Below, piece after piece: positions 14,506-27,728 of a stretch of DNA of 64,000 nucleotides. Position 1 is the first letter of the stretch. The number at the start of each line of letters is the position of its first letter. The notes under the pieces were generated by a model, which saw only the letters and a program-made list of their open reading frames with translations, was not told where the DNA came from and did no database searches. The stretch is from Halictus rubicundus (lineage: Eukaryota > Arthropoda > Insecta > Hymenoptera > Halictidae), in NCBI RefSeq assembly GCF_050948215.1, contig NW_027488769.1:351715-415714 (forward strand), read 5' to 3'. The translations under genes were made by a program, and so were the position numbers.

Positions 14506-17500
14506 ATGCTCTATCCTATCCTATCCCCTATCATATCCTATAATCTATCCTATCCTATTCTCTATCCTATCCTATCCTCTATCATATCCTCTATCCTATC
14601 CTCTATCCTATCCTCTATCCTATCCTCTATCCTATCCTATCCTCTAATCTATCCTATCGTCTATCCTATCCTCTATCCTATCCTATCCTCTATCCTATCC
14701 TATCCTCTATCCTATCCTATCCTCTATCCTATCCTATCCTATCCTCTATCCTATCCTATCTTCTATCCTATCCTATCCTCTATCCTATCATATCCTCTAT
14801 CCTATAATATCCTCTATCCTATCATATCCTCTATCCTATCCTATCTTCTGTCCTATCCTATCCTCTATCCTATCAAATCCCCTATCCTATCCTCTATCCT
14901 ATCCTATCCTCTATCCTATCCTATCGTCTATCCTATCCTCATTCCTATCCTATCCTCTATCCTATCAAATCCCCTATCCTATCCTCTATCCTATCCTATC
15001 ATCTATCCTCTATCCTATCCTATCATCTATCCTCTATCCTATCCTCTATCCTATCCTATCCTCTATCCTATCCTATCGTCTATCCTATCCTCTATCCTAT
15101 CCTGTCGTCTATCCTATCCTCTATCCTATCCTATCCTCTATCCCATCCTATCCTCTATCCTATCCTATCCTCTATCCTATCCCATCTTCTATCCTATCCT
15201 ATCCTCAATCCTATCAAATCCCCTATCCTATCCTCTGTCCTATCCTATCCTCTATCCTCTATCCTATCCTATCCTCTATCCTAACCTATTCTCTATCCTA
15301 TCCTCTATCCTATCCTCTATCCTATCCTATCCTCTATCCTATCCTATCCTCTATCCTATCCTATCCTCTATCCTATCCTGTCGTCTATCCTATCCTCTAT
15401 CCTATCCTATCCTCTATCCTATCCTATCCTCTATCCTATCCTATCCTCTATCCTATCCTATCCTCTATCCTATCCTATCCTCTATCCTATCCTATCGTCT
15501 ATCCTATCCTCTATCCTATCCTGTCGTCTATCCTATCCTCTATCAAATCCTATCCTCTATCCTATCCTATCCTCTATCCTATCCTATCCTCTATCCTATC
15601 CCATCTTCTATTCTATCCTATCCTCTGTCCTATCCTATCCTCTATCCTAACCTATCCTCTATCCTATCCCGTCGTCTATCCTATCCTCTATCCTATCCTA
15701 TCCTCTATCCTATCCTATCCTATCCTATCCTATCCTCTATCCTATCCTATCCTCTATCCTATCCCATCTTCTATCCTATCCTATCCTCTATCCTATCAAA
15801 TCCCCTATCCTATCCTCTGTCCTATCCTATCCTCTATCCTATCCTATCCTCTATCCTATCAAATCCCCTATCCTATCAAATCCCCTATCCTATCCTCTAT
15901 CCTATCCTATCCTCTATCCTATCCTATCCTCTATCCTATCCTATCGTCTATCCTATCGTCTATCCTATCCTCTATCCTATCCTATCCTCTATCCTATCCT
16001 ATTCTCTATCCTATCCTATCCTCTATCATATCCTCTATCCTATCCTATCTTCTGTCCTATCCTATCCTCTATCCTATCAAATCCCCTAACCTATCCTCTA
16101 TCCTATCCTATCCTCTATTCTATCCTATCGTCTATCCTATCCTCTATCCTATCCTATCCTCTATCCTATCCTCTCCTCTATCCTATCCTATCCTCTATCC
16201 TATCCTATCCTATCCTCTATCCTATCCTATCTTCTATCCTATCCTATTCTCTATCCTATCCTATCCTCTATCATATCCTCTATCCTATCCTCTATCCTAT
16301 CCTCTATCCTATCCTATCCTCTAATCTATCCTATCGTCTATCCTATCCTCTATCCTATCCTATCCTCTATCCTATCCTATCCTCTATCCTATCCTATCCT
16401 ATCCTCTATCCTATCCTATCGTCTATCCTATCCTATCCTCTATCCTATCCTATCCTCTATCCTATCCTATCCTCTATCCTATCCTATCCTCTATCCTATC
16501 CTATTCTCTATCCTATCCTATCGTCTATCCTATCCTCTATCCTATCCTGTCGTCTATCCTATCCTATCCTCTGTCCTATCCTATCCTCTATCCTTTCCTA
16601 TCCTCTATCCTATCCTCTATCCTATCCTCTATCCTATCCTATCCTCTATCCTATCAAATCCCCTATCCTATCCTCTATCCTCTATCCTATCCTATCCTCT
16701 ATCCTATCCTGTCGTCTATCCTATCCTCTATCCTATCTTATCCTCTATCCTATCATATCCTCTATCCTATCCTATCCTCTATCCTATCCTATCCTCTATC
16801 CTATCCTATCCTCTATCCTATCCTATCCTCTATCCTATCCTATCCTCTATCCTATCCTATCCTCTATCCTATCCTATCCTCTATCCTATCCCATCTTCTA
16901 TCCTATCAAATCCCCTATCCTATCCTCTATCCTATCCTATCCTCTATCCTATCCTATCCCCTATCGTATCCTGTTCTCTATCCTATCCAATCCCCTATCC
17001 TATCCTCTATCCTATCCTATCGCCTAAGATATCCTATCCTCTATCCTATCCTATCCTCTATCCTATCATATCCTCTATCCTATAATATCCTCTATCCTAT
17101 CCTATCCTCTATCCAATCCTCTACCCTATCCTATCCTCTATCCTATCCTATCCTCTATCCTATCCTATCCTCTATCCTGTCCTATCCTCTATCCTATCCT
17201 ATCCTCTATCCTATCCTATCCTCTATTCAATCCTATACTCTATCCTATTCTCTATCCTATCCTATCCTCTATCCTATCCTATCCTCTATCCTATCAAATC
17301 CCCTATCCTATCCTCTGTCCTATCCTATCCACTATCCTATCCTATCCTCTATCCTATCAAATCCCCTATCCTATCAAATCCCCTATCCTATCCCCTATCC
17401 TATCCTATCCTCTATCCTATCCTGTCGTCTATCCTATCCTCTATCCTATCCTATCCTCTATCCTATCCTATCCTCTATCCTATCCTATCCTCTATCCTAT

Positions 17501-18581
17501 CCCATCTTCTATCCTATCCTACCCTCTATCCTATCAAATCCCCTATCCTATCCTCTATCCTATCAAATCCCCTATCCTATCCTCTATCATATCCTATCCT
17601 ATCCTCTATCCTATCCTATCGTCTATCCTATCCTCTATCCTATCCTATGCTCTATCCTATCCTATCCCCTATCATATCCTATCCTCTATCCTATCCTATT
17701 CTCTATCCTATCCTATCCTCTATCCTATCCTCTATCCTATCCTCTATCCTATCCTCTATCCTATCCTCTATCCTATCCTATCCTCTATTCTATCCTATCG
17801 TCTATCCTATCCTCTATCCTAACCTATCCTCTGTCCTATCCTATCCTCTATCCTATCCTATCCTATCTTCTATCCTATCCTATCTTCTGTCCTATCCCAC
17901 CCTCTATCCTATCAATTCCCCTATCCTATCCTCTATCCTATCCTATCGTCTATCCTATCCTATCGTCTATCCTATCCTCTATCCTATCCTATCGTCTATC
18001 CTATCCTCTATCCTATCCTATCCTCTATCCTATCCTCTTTCCTATCCTATCCTCTATCCTATCAAATCCCCTATCCTATCCTCTATCCTATCCTATCATC
18101 TATCCTCTATCCTATCCTCTATCCTATCCTATCCTCTATCCTATCCTATCTTCTGTCCTATCCTATCCTCTATCCTATCAAATCCCCTATCCTATCCTCT
18201 ATCCTATCCTATCCTCTATTCTATCCTATCGTCTATCCTATCCTCTATCCTATCCTATCCTCTATCCTATCCTCTCCTCTATCCTATCCTATCCTCTATC
18301 CTATCCTATCCTATCCTCTATCCTATCCTATCTTCAATCCTATCCTATTCTCTATCCTATCCTATCCTCTATCATATCCTCTATCCTATCCTCTATCCTA
18401 TCCTCTATCCTATCCTATCCTCTAATCTATCCTATCGTCTATCCTATCCTCTATCCTATCCTATCCTCTATCCTATCCTATCCTCTATCCTATCCTATCC
18501 TATCCTCTATCCTATCCTATCGTCTATCCTATCCTATCCCCTATCATATCCTATCCTCTATCCTATCCTATTCTCTATCCT

Positions 18582-18600
18582 ATCCTATCCTCTATCCTAT
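18582..18600 (+). other. Paralogous empty target site of the retrotransposon
   Basis: The left flank of the element (27640-27704) matches this copy up to 18600, including CCCCTATCATATCC and TATTCTCTATCC. The right flank (33815 onward) matches from 18582, including the rare GTCAATCC at 18672 and CTGTCCTC near 18843. The constant offset to the right flank is 15233 bp and holds to about 19965. The shared 19 bases occur once here and twice around the element. Both this site and a second paralogue near 17717 carry five consecutive 12-mers here, which argues against a change in 12-mer number faking the result. Confidence 0.85.
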
Positions 18601-19489
18601 CCTCTATCCTATCCTCTATCCTATCCTCTATCCTATCCTCTATCCTATCCTATCCTCTATTCTATCCTATCGTCAATCCTATCCTCTATCCTATCCTATC
18701 CTCTGTCCTATCCTATCCTCTATCCTATCCTATCCTATCTTCTATCCTATCCTATCTTCTGTCCTATTCTACCCTCTATCCTATCAAATCCCCTATCCTA
18801 TCCTCTATCCTATCCTATCGTCTATCCTATCCTATCGTCTATCCTGTCCTCTATCCTATCCTATCGTCTATCCTATCCTCTATCCTATCCTATCCTCTAT
18901 CCTATCCTCTTTCCTATCCTATCCTCTATCCTATCAAATCCCCTATCCTATCCTCTATCCTATCCTATCATCTATCCTCTATCCTATCCTCTATCCTATC
19001 CTATCCTCTATCCTATCCTATCTTCTGTCCTATCCTATCCTCTATCCTATCAAATCCCCTATCCTATCCTCTATCCTATCCTATCCTCTATTCTATCCTA
19101 TCGTCTATCCTATCCTCTATCCTATCCTATCCTCTATCCTATCCTCTCCTCTATCCTATCCTATCCTCTATCCTATCCTATCCTATCCTCTATCCTATCC
19201 TATCTTCTATCCTATCCTATTCTCTATCCTATCCTATCCTCTATCATATCCTCTATCCTATCCTCTATCCTATCCTCTATCCTATCCTATCCTCTAATCT
19301 ATCCTATCGTCTATCCTATCCTCTATCCTATCCTATCCTCTATCCTATCCTATCCTCTATCCTATCCTATCGTCTATCCTATCCTATCCTCTATCCTATC
19401 CTCTATCCTATCCTCTATCCTATCCTATCCTCTATCCTATCAAATCCCCTATCCTATCCTCTATCCTCTATCCTATCCTATCCTCTATC

Positions 19490-21790
19490 CTATCCTATCC
19501 TCTATCCTATCCTCTTTCCTATCCTATCCTCTATCCTATCAAATCCCCTATCCTATCCTCTATCCTATCCTATCATCTATCCTCTATCCTATCCTCTATC
19601 CTATCCTATCCTCTATCCTATCCTATCTTCTGTCCTATCCTATCCTCTATCCTATCAAATCCCCTATCCTATCCTCTATCCTATCCTATCCTCTATTCTA
19701 TCCTATCGTCTATCCTATCCTATCCTCTATCCTATCCTCTCCTCTATCCTATCCTATCCTCTATCCTATCCTATCCTCTATCCTATCCTATCCTATCCTC
19801 TATCCTATCCTCTATCCTATCCTCTATCCTATCCTATCCTCTAATCTATCCTATCGTCTATCCTATCCTCTATCCTATCCTATCCTCTATCCTATCCTAT
19901 CCTCTATCCTATCCTATCGTCTATCCTATCCTATCCTCTATCCTATCCTCTATCCTATCCTCTATCCTATAATATCCTCTATCCTATCATATCCTCTATC
20001 CTATCCTATCCTCTATCCTATCCTCTATCCTCTATCCTATCCTATCCTCTATCCTATCCTATCCTCTATCCTATCAAATCCCCTATCCTATCCTCTATCC
20101 TATCCTATCATCTATCCTCTATCCTATCCTATCATCTATCCTCTATCCTATCCTCTATCCTATCCTATCCTCTATCCTATCCTATCGTCTATCCTATCCT
20201 CTATCCTATCCTGTCGTCTATCCTATCCTCTATCCTATCCTATCCTCTATCCCATCCTATCCTCTATCCTATCCTATCCTCTATCCTATCCCATCTTCTA
20301 TCCTATCCTATCCTCTATCCTATCAAATCCCCTATCCTATCCTCTGTCCTATCCTATCCTCTATCCTCTATCCTATCCTATCCTCTATCCTAACCTATTC
20401 TCTATCCTATCCTCTATCCTATCCTCTATCCTATCCTATCCTCTATCCTATCCTATCCTCTATCCTATCCTATCCTCTATCCTATCCTATCCTCTATCCT
20501 ATCCTGTCGTCTATCCTATCCTCTATCCTATCCTATCCTCTATCCTACCCTATCCTCTATCCTATCCTATCCTCTATCCTATCAAATCCCCTATCCTATC
20601 CTCTATCCTCTATCCTATCCTATCCTCTATCCTATCCTATCCTCTATCCTATCCTCTTTCCTATCCTATCCTCTATCCTATCAAATCCCCTATCCTATCC
20701 TCTATCCTATCCTATCATCTATCCTCTATCCTATCCTCTATCCTATCCTATCCTCTATCCTATCCTATCTTCTGTCCTATCCTATCCTCTATCCTATCAA
20801 ATCCCCTATCCTATCCTCTATCCTATCCTATCCTCTATTCTATCCTATCGTCTATCCTATCCTATCCTCTATCCTATCCTCTCCTCTATCCTATCCTATC
20901 CTCTATCCTATCCTATCCTCTATCCTATCCTATCCTATCCTCTATCCTATCCTCTATCCTATCCTCTATCCTATCCTATCCTCTAATCTATCCTATCGTC
21001 TATCCTATCCTCTATCCTATCCTATCCTCTATCCTATCCTATCCTCTATCCTATCCTATCGTCTATCCTATCCTATCCTCTATCCTATCCTCTATCCTAT
21101 CCTCTATCCTATCCTCTATCCTATAATATCCTCTATCCTATCATATCCTCTATCCTATCCTATCCTCTATCCTATCCTCTATCCTCTATCCTATCCTATC
21201 CTCTATCCTATCCTATCCTCTATCCTATCAAATCCCCTATCCTATCCTCTATCCTATCCTATCATCTATCCTCTATCCTATCCTATCATCTATCCTCTAT
21301 CCTATCCTCTATCCTATCCTATCCTCTATCCTATCCTATCGTCTATCCTATCCTCTATCCTATCCTGTCGTCTATCCTATCCTCTATCCTATCCTATCCT
21401 CTATCCCATCCTATCCTCTATCCTATCCTATCCTCTATCCTATCCCATCTTCTATCCTATCCTATCCTCTATCCTATCAAATCCCCTATCCTATCCTCTG
21501 TCCTATCCTATCCTCTATCCTCTATCCTATCCTATCCTCTATCCTAACCTATTCTCTATCCTATCCTCTATCCTATCCTCTATCCTATCCTATCCTCTAT
21601 CCTATCCTATCCTCTATCCTATCCTATCCTCTATCCTATCCTATCCTCTATCCTATCCTGTCGTCTATCCTATCCTCTATCCTATCCTATCCTCTATCCT
21701 ACCCTATCCTCTATCCTATCCTATCCTCTATCCTATCCTATCCTCTATCCTATCCTATCGTCTATCCTATCCTCTATCCTATCCTGTCGT
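19490..21790 (+). repeat. Direct duplication of about 1.15 kb inside the satellite
   Basis: Marker pairs recur at a fixed distance: ATAATATCC at 19969 and 21123, and the rare CTACCCTATCC at 20547 and 21701 (both 1154 bp apart). CCTCTTTCC at 19511 and 20653 is 1142 bp apart, a one-12-mer difference. The two copies lie head to tail. This is the signature of unequal exchange and explains part of the extra length of higher-order copy 3. Confidence 0.75.
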
Positions 21791-23699
21791 CTATCCTATC
21801 CTCTATCAAATCCTATCCTCTATCCTATCCTATCCTCTATCCTATCCTATCCTCTATCCTATCCCATCTTCTATTCTATCCTATCCTCTGTCCTATCCTA
21901 TCCTCTATCCTATCTTATCCTCTATCCTATCCCATCTTCTATCCTATCCTATCCTCTATCCTATCAAATCCCCTATCCTATCAAATCCCCTATCCTATCC
22001 TCTGTCCTATCCTATCCTCTATCCTATCCTATCCTCTATCCTATCAAATCCCCTATCCTATCAAATCCCCTATCCTATCCTCTATCCTATCAAATCCCCT
22101 ATCCTATCCTCTATCCTATCCTATCCTCTATCCTATCCTATCGTCTATCCTATCCTCTTTCCTATCCTATCCTCTATCCTATCAAATCCCCTATCCTATC
22201 CTCTATCCTATCCTATCATCTATCCTCTATCCTATCCTATCATCTATCCTCTATCCTATCCTCTATCCTATCCTATCCTCTATCCTATCCTATCGTCTAT
22301 CCTATCCTCTATCCTATCCTATCGTCTATCCTATCCTCTATCCTATCCTATCCTCTATCCCATCCTATCCTCTATCCTATCCTATCCTCTATCCTATCCC
22401 ATCTTCTATCCTATCCTATCCTCTATCCTATCAAATCCCCTATCCTATCCTCTGTCCTATCCTATCCTCTATCCTCTATCCTATCCTATCCTCTATCCTA
22501 ACCTATTCTCTATCCTATCCTCTATCCTATCCTCTATCCTATCCTATCCTCTATCCTATCCTATCCTCTATCCTATCCTATCCTCTATCCTATCCTGTCG
22601 TCTATCCTATCCTCTATCCTATCCTATCCTCTATCCTATCCTATCCTCTATCCTATCCTATCCTCTATCCTATCCTATCCTCTATCCTATCCTATCCTCT
22701 ATCCTATCCTATCGTCTATCCTATCCTCTATCCTATCCTGTCGTCTATCCTATCCTCTATCAAATCCTATCCTCTATCCTATCCTATCCTCTATCCTATC
22801 CTATCCTCTATCCTATCCCATCTTCTATTCTATCCTATCCTCTGTCCTATCCTATCCTCTATCCTATCCTATATTCTATCCTATCCCGTCGTCTATCCTA
22901 TCCTCTATCCTATCCTATCCTATCCTCTATCCTATCCTATCTTCTATCCTATCCTATTCTCTATCCTATCCTATCCTCTATCATATCCTCTATCCTATCC
23001 TCTATCCTATCCTCTATCCTATCCTATCCTCTAATCTATCCTATCGTCTATCCTATCCTCTATCCTATCCTATCCTCTATCCTATCCTATCCTCTATCCT
23101 ATCCTATCCTATCCTCTATCCTATCCTATCGTCTATCCTATCCTATCCTCTATCCTATCCTATCCTCTATCCTATCCTATCCTCTATCCTATCCTATCCT
23201 CTATCCTATCCTATTCTCTATCCTATCCTATCGTCTATCCTATCCTCTATCCTATCCTGTCGTCTATCCTATCCTATCCTCTGTCCTATCCTATCCTCTA
23301 TCCTTTCCTATCCTCTATCCTATCCTCTATCCTATCCTCTATCCTATCCTATCCTCTATCCTATCAAATCCCCTATCCTATCCTCTATCCTCTATCCTAT
23401 CCTATCCTCTATCCTATCCTATCCTCTATCCTATCCTATCCTCTATCCTATCCTATCCTCTATCCTATCCTATCTTCTATCCTATCCTATCCTCTATCCT
23501 ATCATATCCTCTATCCTATAATATCCTCTATCCTATCCCATCTTCTATCCTATCCTATCCTCTATCCTATCAAATCCCCTATCCTATCAAATCCCCTATC
23601 CTATCCTCTGTCCTATCCTATCCTCTATCCTATCCTATCCTCTATCCTATCAAATCCCCTATCCTATCAAATCCCCTATCCTATCCTCTATCCTATCCT

Positions 23700-26600
23700 A
23701 TGCTCTATCCTATCCTATCCCCTATCATATCCTATAATCTATCCTATCCTATTCTCTATCCTATCCTATCCTCTATCATATCCTCTATCCTATCCTCTAT
23801 CCTATCCTCTATCCTATCCTCTATCCTATCCTATCCTCTAATCTATCCTATCGTCTATCCTATCCTCTATCCTATCCTATCCTCTATCCTATCCTATCCT
23901 CTATCCTATCCTATCCTCTATCCTATCCTATCCTATCCTCTATCCTATCCTATCTTCTATCCTATCCTATCCTCTATCCTATCATATCCTCTATCCTATA
24001 ATATCCTCTATCCTATCATATCCTCTATCCTATCCTATCTTCTGTCCTATCCTATCCTCTATCCTATCAAATCCCCTATCCTATCCTCTATCCTATCCTA
24101 TCCTCTATCCTATCCTATCGTCTATCCTATCCTCATTCCTATCCTATCCTCTATCCTATCAAATCCCCTATCCTATCCTCTATCCTATCCTATCATCTAT
24201 CCTCTATCCTATCCTATCATCTATCCTCTATCCTATCCTCTATCCTATCCTATCCTCTATCCTATCCTATCGTCTATCCTATCCTCTATCCTATCCTGTC
24301 GTCTATCCTATCCTCTATCCTATCCTATCCTCTATCCCATCCTATCCTCTATCCTATCCTATCCTCTATCCTATCCCATCTTCTATCCTATCCTATCCTC
24401 TATCCTATCAAATCCCCTATCCTATCCTCTGTCCTATCCTATCCTCTATCCTCTATCCTATCCTATCCTCTATCCTAACCTATTCTCTATCCTATCCTCT
24501 ATCCTATCCTCTATCCTATCCTTTCCTCTATCCTATCCTATCCTCTATCCTATCCTATCCTCTATCCTATCCTGTCGTCTATCCTATCCTCTATCCTATC
24601 CTATCCTCTATCCTATCCTATCCTCTATCCTATCCTATCCTCTATCCTATCCTATCCTCTATCCTATCCTATCCTCTATCCTATCCTATCCTCTATCCTA
24701 TCCTATCGTCTATCCTATCCTCTATCCTATCCTGTCGTCTATCCTATCCTCTATCAAATCCTATCCTCTATCCTATCCTATCCTCTATCCTATCCTATCC
24801 TCTATCCTATCCCATCTTCTATTCTATCCTATCCTCTGTCCTATCCTATCCTCTATCCTAACCTATCCTCTATCCTATCCCGTCGTCTATCCTATCCTCT
24901 ATCCTATCCTATCCTCTATCCTATCCTATCCTATCCTATCCTATCCTCTATCCTATCCTATCCTCTATCCTATCCCATCTTCTATCCTATCCTATCCTCT
25001 ATCCTATCAAATCCCCTATCCTATCCTCTGTCCTATCCTATCCTCTATCCTATCCTATCCTCTATCTTATCAAATCCCCTATCCTATCAAATCCCCTATC
25101 CTATCCTCTATCCTATCCTATCCTCTATCCTATCCTATCCTCTATCCTATCCTATCGTCTATCCTATCGTCTATCCTATCCTCTATCCTATCCTATCCTC
25201 TATCCTATCCTATTCTCTATCCTATCCTATCCTCTATCATATCCTCTATCCTATCCTATCTTCTGTCCTATCCTATCCTCTATCCTATCAAATCCCCTAA
25301 CCTATCCTCTATCCTATCCTATCCTCTATTCTATCCTATCGTCTATCCTATCCTCTATCCTATCCTATCCTCTATCCTATCCTCTCCTCTATCCTATCCT
25401 ATCCTCTATCCTATCCTATCCTATCCTCTATCCTATCCTATCTTCTATCCTATCCTATTCTCTATCCTATCCTATCCTCTATCATATCCTCTATCCTATC
25501 CTCTATCCTATCCTCTATCCTATCCTATCCTCTAATCTATCCTATCGTCTATCCTATCCTCTATCCTATCCTATCCTCTATCCTATCCTATCCTCTATCC
25601 TATCCTATCCTATCCTCTATCCTATCCTATCGTCTATCCTATCCTATCCTCTATCCTATCCTATCCTCTATCCTATCCTATCCTCTATCCTATCCTATCC
25701 TCTATCCTATCCTATTCTCTATCCTATCCTATCGTCTATCCTATCCTCTATCCTATCCTGTCGTCTATCCTATCCTATCCTCTGTCCTATCCTATCCTCT
25801 ATCCTTTCCTATCCTCTATCCTATCCTCTATCCTATCCTCTATCCTATCCTATCCTCTATCCTATCAAATCCCCTATCCTATCCTCTATCCTCTATCCTA
25901 TCCTATCCTCTATCCTATCCTGTCGTCTATCCTATCCTCTATCCTATCCTATCCTCTATCCTATCATATCCTCTATCCTATCCTATCCTCTATCCTATCC
26001 TATCCTCTATCCTATCCTATCCTCTATCCTATCCTATCCTCTATCCTATCCTATCCTCTATCCTATCCTATCCTCTATCCTATCCTATCCTCTATCCTAT
26101 CCCATCTTCTATCCTATCAAATCCCCTATCCTATCCTCTATCCTATCCTATCCTCTATCCTATCCTATCCCCTATCGTATCCTGTTCTCTATCCTATCCA
26201 ATCCCCTATCCTATCCTCTATCCTATCCTATCGCCTAAGATATCCTATCCTCTATCCTATCCTATCCTCTATCCTATCATATCCTCTATCCTATAATATC
26301 CTCTATCCTATCCTATCCTCTATCCAATCCTCTACCCTATCCTATCCTCTATCCTATCCTATCCTCTATCCTATCCTATCCTCTATCCTGTCCTATCCTC
26401 TATCCTATCCTATCCTCTATCCTATCCTATCCTCTATTCAATCCTATACTCTATCCTATTCTCTATCCTATCCTATCCTCTATCCTATCCTATCCTCTAT
26501 CCTATCAAATCCCCTATCCTATCCTCTGTCCTATCCTATCCACTATCCTATCCTATCCTCTATCCTATCAAATCCCCTATCCTATCAAATCCCCTATCCT

Positions 26601-27704
26601 ATCCCCTATCCTATCCTATCCTCTATCCTATCCTGTCGTCTATCCTATCCTCTATCCTATCCTATCCTCTATCCTATCCTATCCTCTATCCTATCCTATC
26701 CTCTATCCTATCCCATCTTCTATCCTATCCTACCCTCTATCCTATCAAATCCCCTATCCTATCCTCTATCCTATCAAATCCCCTATCCTATCCTCTATCA
26801 TATCCTATCCTATCCTCTATCCTATCCTATCGTCTATCCTATCCTCTATCCTATCCTATGCTCTATCCTATCCTATCCCCTATCATATCCTATCCTCTAT
26901 CCTATCCTATTCTCTATCCTATCCTATCCTCTATCCTATCCTCTATCCTATCCTCTATCCTATCCTCTATCCTATCCTCTATCCTATCCTATCCTCTATT
27001 CTATCCTATCGTCTATCCTATCCTCTATCCTAACCTATCCTCTGTCCTATCCTATCCTCTATCCTATCCTATCCTATCTTCTATCCTATCCTATCTTCTG
27101 TCCTATCCCACCCTCTATCCTATCAATTCCCCTATCCTATCCTCTATCCTATCCTATCGTCTATCCTATCCTATCGTCTATCCTATCCTCTATCCTATCC
27201 TATCGTCTATCCTATCCTCTATCCTATCCTATCCTCTATCCTATCCTCTTTCCTATCCTATCCTCTATCCTATCAAATCCCCTATCCTATCCTCTATCCT
27301 ATCCTATCATCTATCCTCTATCCTATCCTCTATCCTATCCTATCCTCTATCCTATCCTATCTTCTGTCCTATCCTATCCTCTATCCTATCAAATCCCCTA
27401 TCCTATCCTCTATCCTATCCTATCCTCTATTCTATCCTATCGTCTATCCTATCCTCTATCCTATCCTATCCTCTATCATATCCTCTATCCTATCCTCTAT
27501 CCTATCCTCTATCCTATCCTATCCTCTAATCTATCCTATCGTCTATCCTATCCTCTATCCTATCCTATCCTCTATCCTATCCTATCCTCTATCCTATCCT
27601 ATCCTATCCTCTATCCTATCCTATCGTCTATCCTATCCTATCCCCTATCATATCCTATCCTCTATCCTATCCTATTCTCTATCCTATCCTATCCTCTATC
27701 CTAT
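23700..27704. repeat. Higher-order repeat copy 4, interrupted by the retrotransposon
   Basis: First-half marker at 23700 and second-half marker at 26858 (spacing 3158 bp). The copy follows the 17647-18600 part of copy 3 with about 107 bp fewer, then is broken at 27704 by the poly(T) of the inserted element. The sequence resumes at 33815 in register with copy 3. Confidence 0.78.
27686..27704 (+). repeat. Target-site duplication, 3'-end side of the element
   Basis: The 19 bases ATCCTATCCTCTATCCTAT directly abut the poly(T). The same bases abut the 5' end of the element at 33815-33833. Because the flank is itself repetitive, the call rests on comparison with the empty paralogue at 18582-18600. 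The final T may belong to the poly(T), making the duplication 18 bp. Confidence 0.82.
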
Positions 27705-27728
27705 TTTTTTTTTTTTTTTTTTTTTTTT
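27704..27728 (-). other. Poly(A) tail of the retrotransposon
   Basis: An uninterrupted run of T on the plus strand, that is 24-25 A at the 3' end of the element's sense strand; the first T may be target sequence. The tail is pure and abuts the satellite directly, as expected from target-primed reverse transcription. The plus-strand flank ending in CTATCCTAT would be the primer strand, so the first nick is inferred between T and C in CCTAT/CC on the C-rich strand. Confidence 0.93.

Larger units (their letters stand above)
14506..23699. repeat. Higher-order repeat copy 3, expanded to about 9.2 kb
   Basis: It starts with the same marker as copies 1 and 2 and its second half starts at 17647, but the next first-half marker is only reached at 23700. 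The extra roughly 3 kb is explained in part by a direct duplication of about 1.15 kb within 19490-21790. It also contains the uninterrupted paralogue (about 18530-18700) of the site into which the retrotransposon inserted one copy further on. Confidence 0.75.
1..27704. repeat. Simple-sequence satellite array, left block
   Basis: The whole stretch is built from TATCC (5 bp) and TATCCTC (7 bp) steps. The commonest combination is the 12-mer TATCCTATCCTC. The plus strand is almost free of G; the complement is a GGATA/GAGGATA array. Recurrent variants (TCAAATCCCC, CTGTCGTC, CCTAACC, CTATGCTC, CTATAATATCC, CTCTTTCC) are scattered in a fixed order that repeats every few kilobases, so the array has higher-order structure. 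I saw no unique sequence, gene or RNA gene inside. It belongs to satellite heterochromatin or a subtelomere by inference only. The edge at 27704 is the retrotransposon junction; the last T cannot be told from the poly(T). Confidence 0.97.

Noticed and set aside
2039..27529. Many long plus-strand open frames in the left satellite block encoding Leu/Ser/Tyr/Pro/Ile repeats (up to 1159 codons)
   Set aside because: The 12-bp unit is divisible by three and stop-free in all plus frames, so open frames arise automatically. They start at the CTATGCTC variant and end at TAA/TAG in variants such as CTAATC or CCTAACC. No domain, no non-repeat sequence and no gene context supports translation.
1..27704. 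CRISPR array or bacterial repeat
   Set aside because: Units are contiguous 5-12 bp steps without spacers, and the inserted element is a eukaryotic LINE-type retrotransposon.
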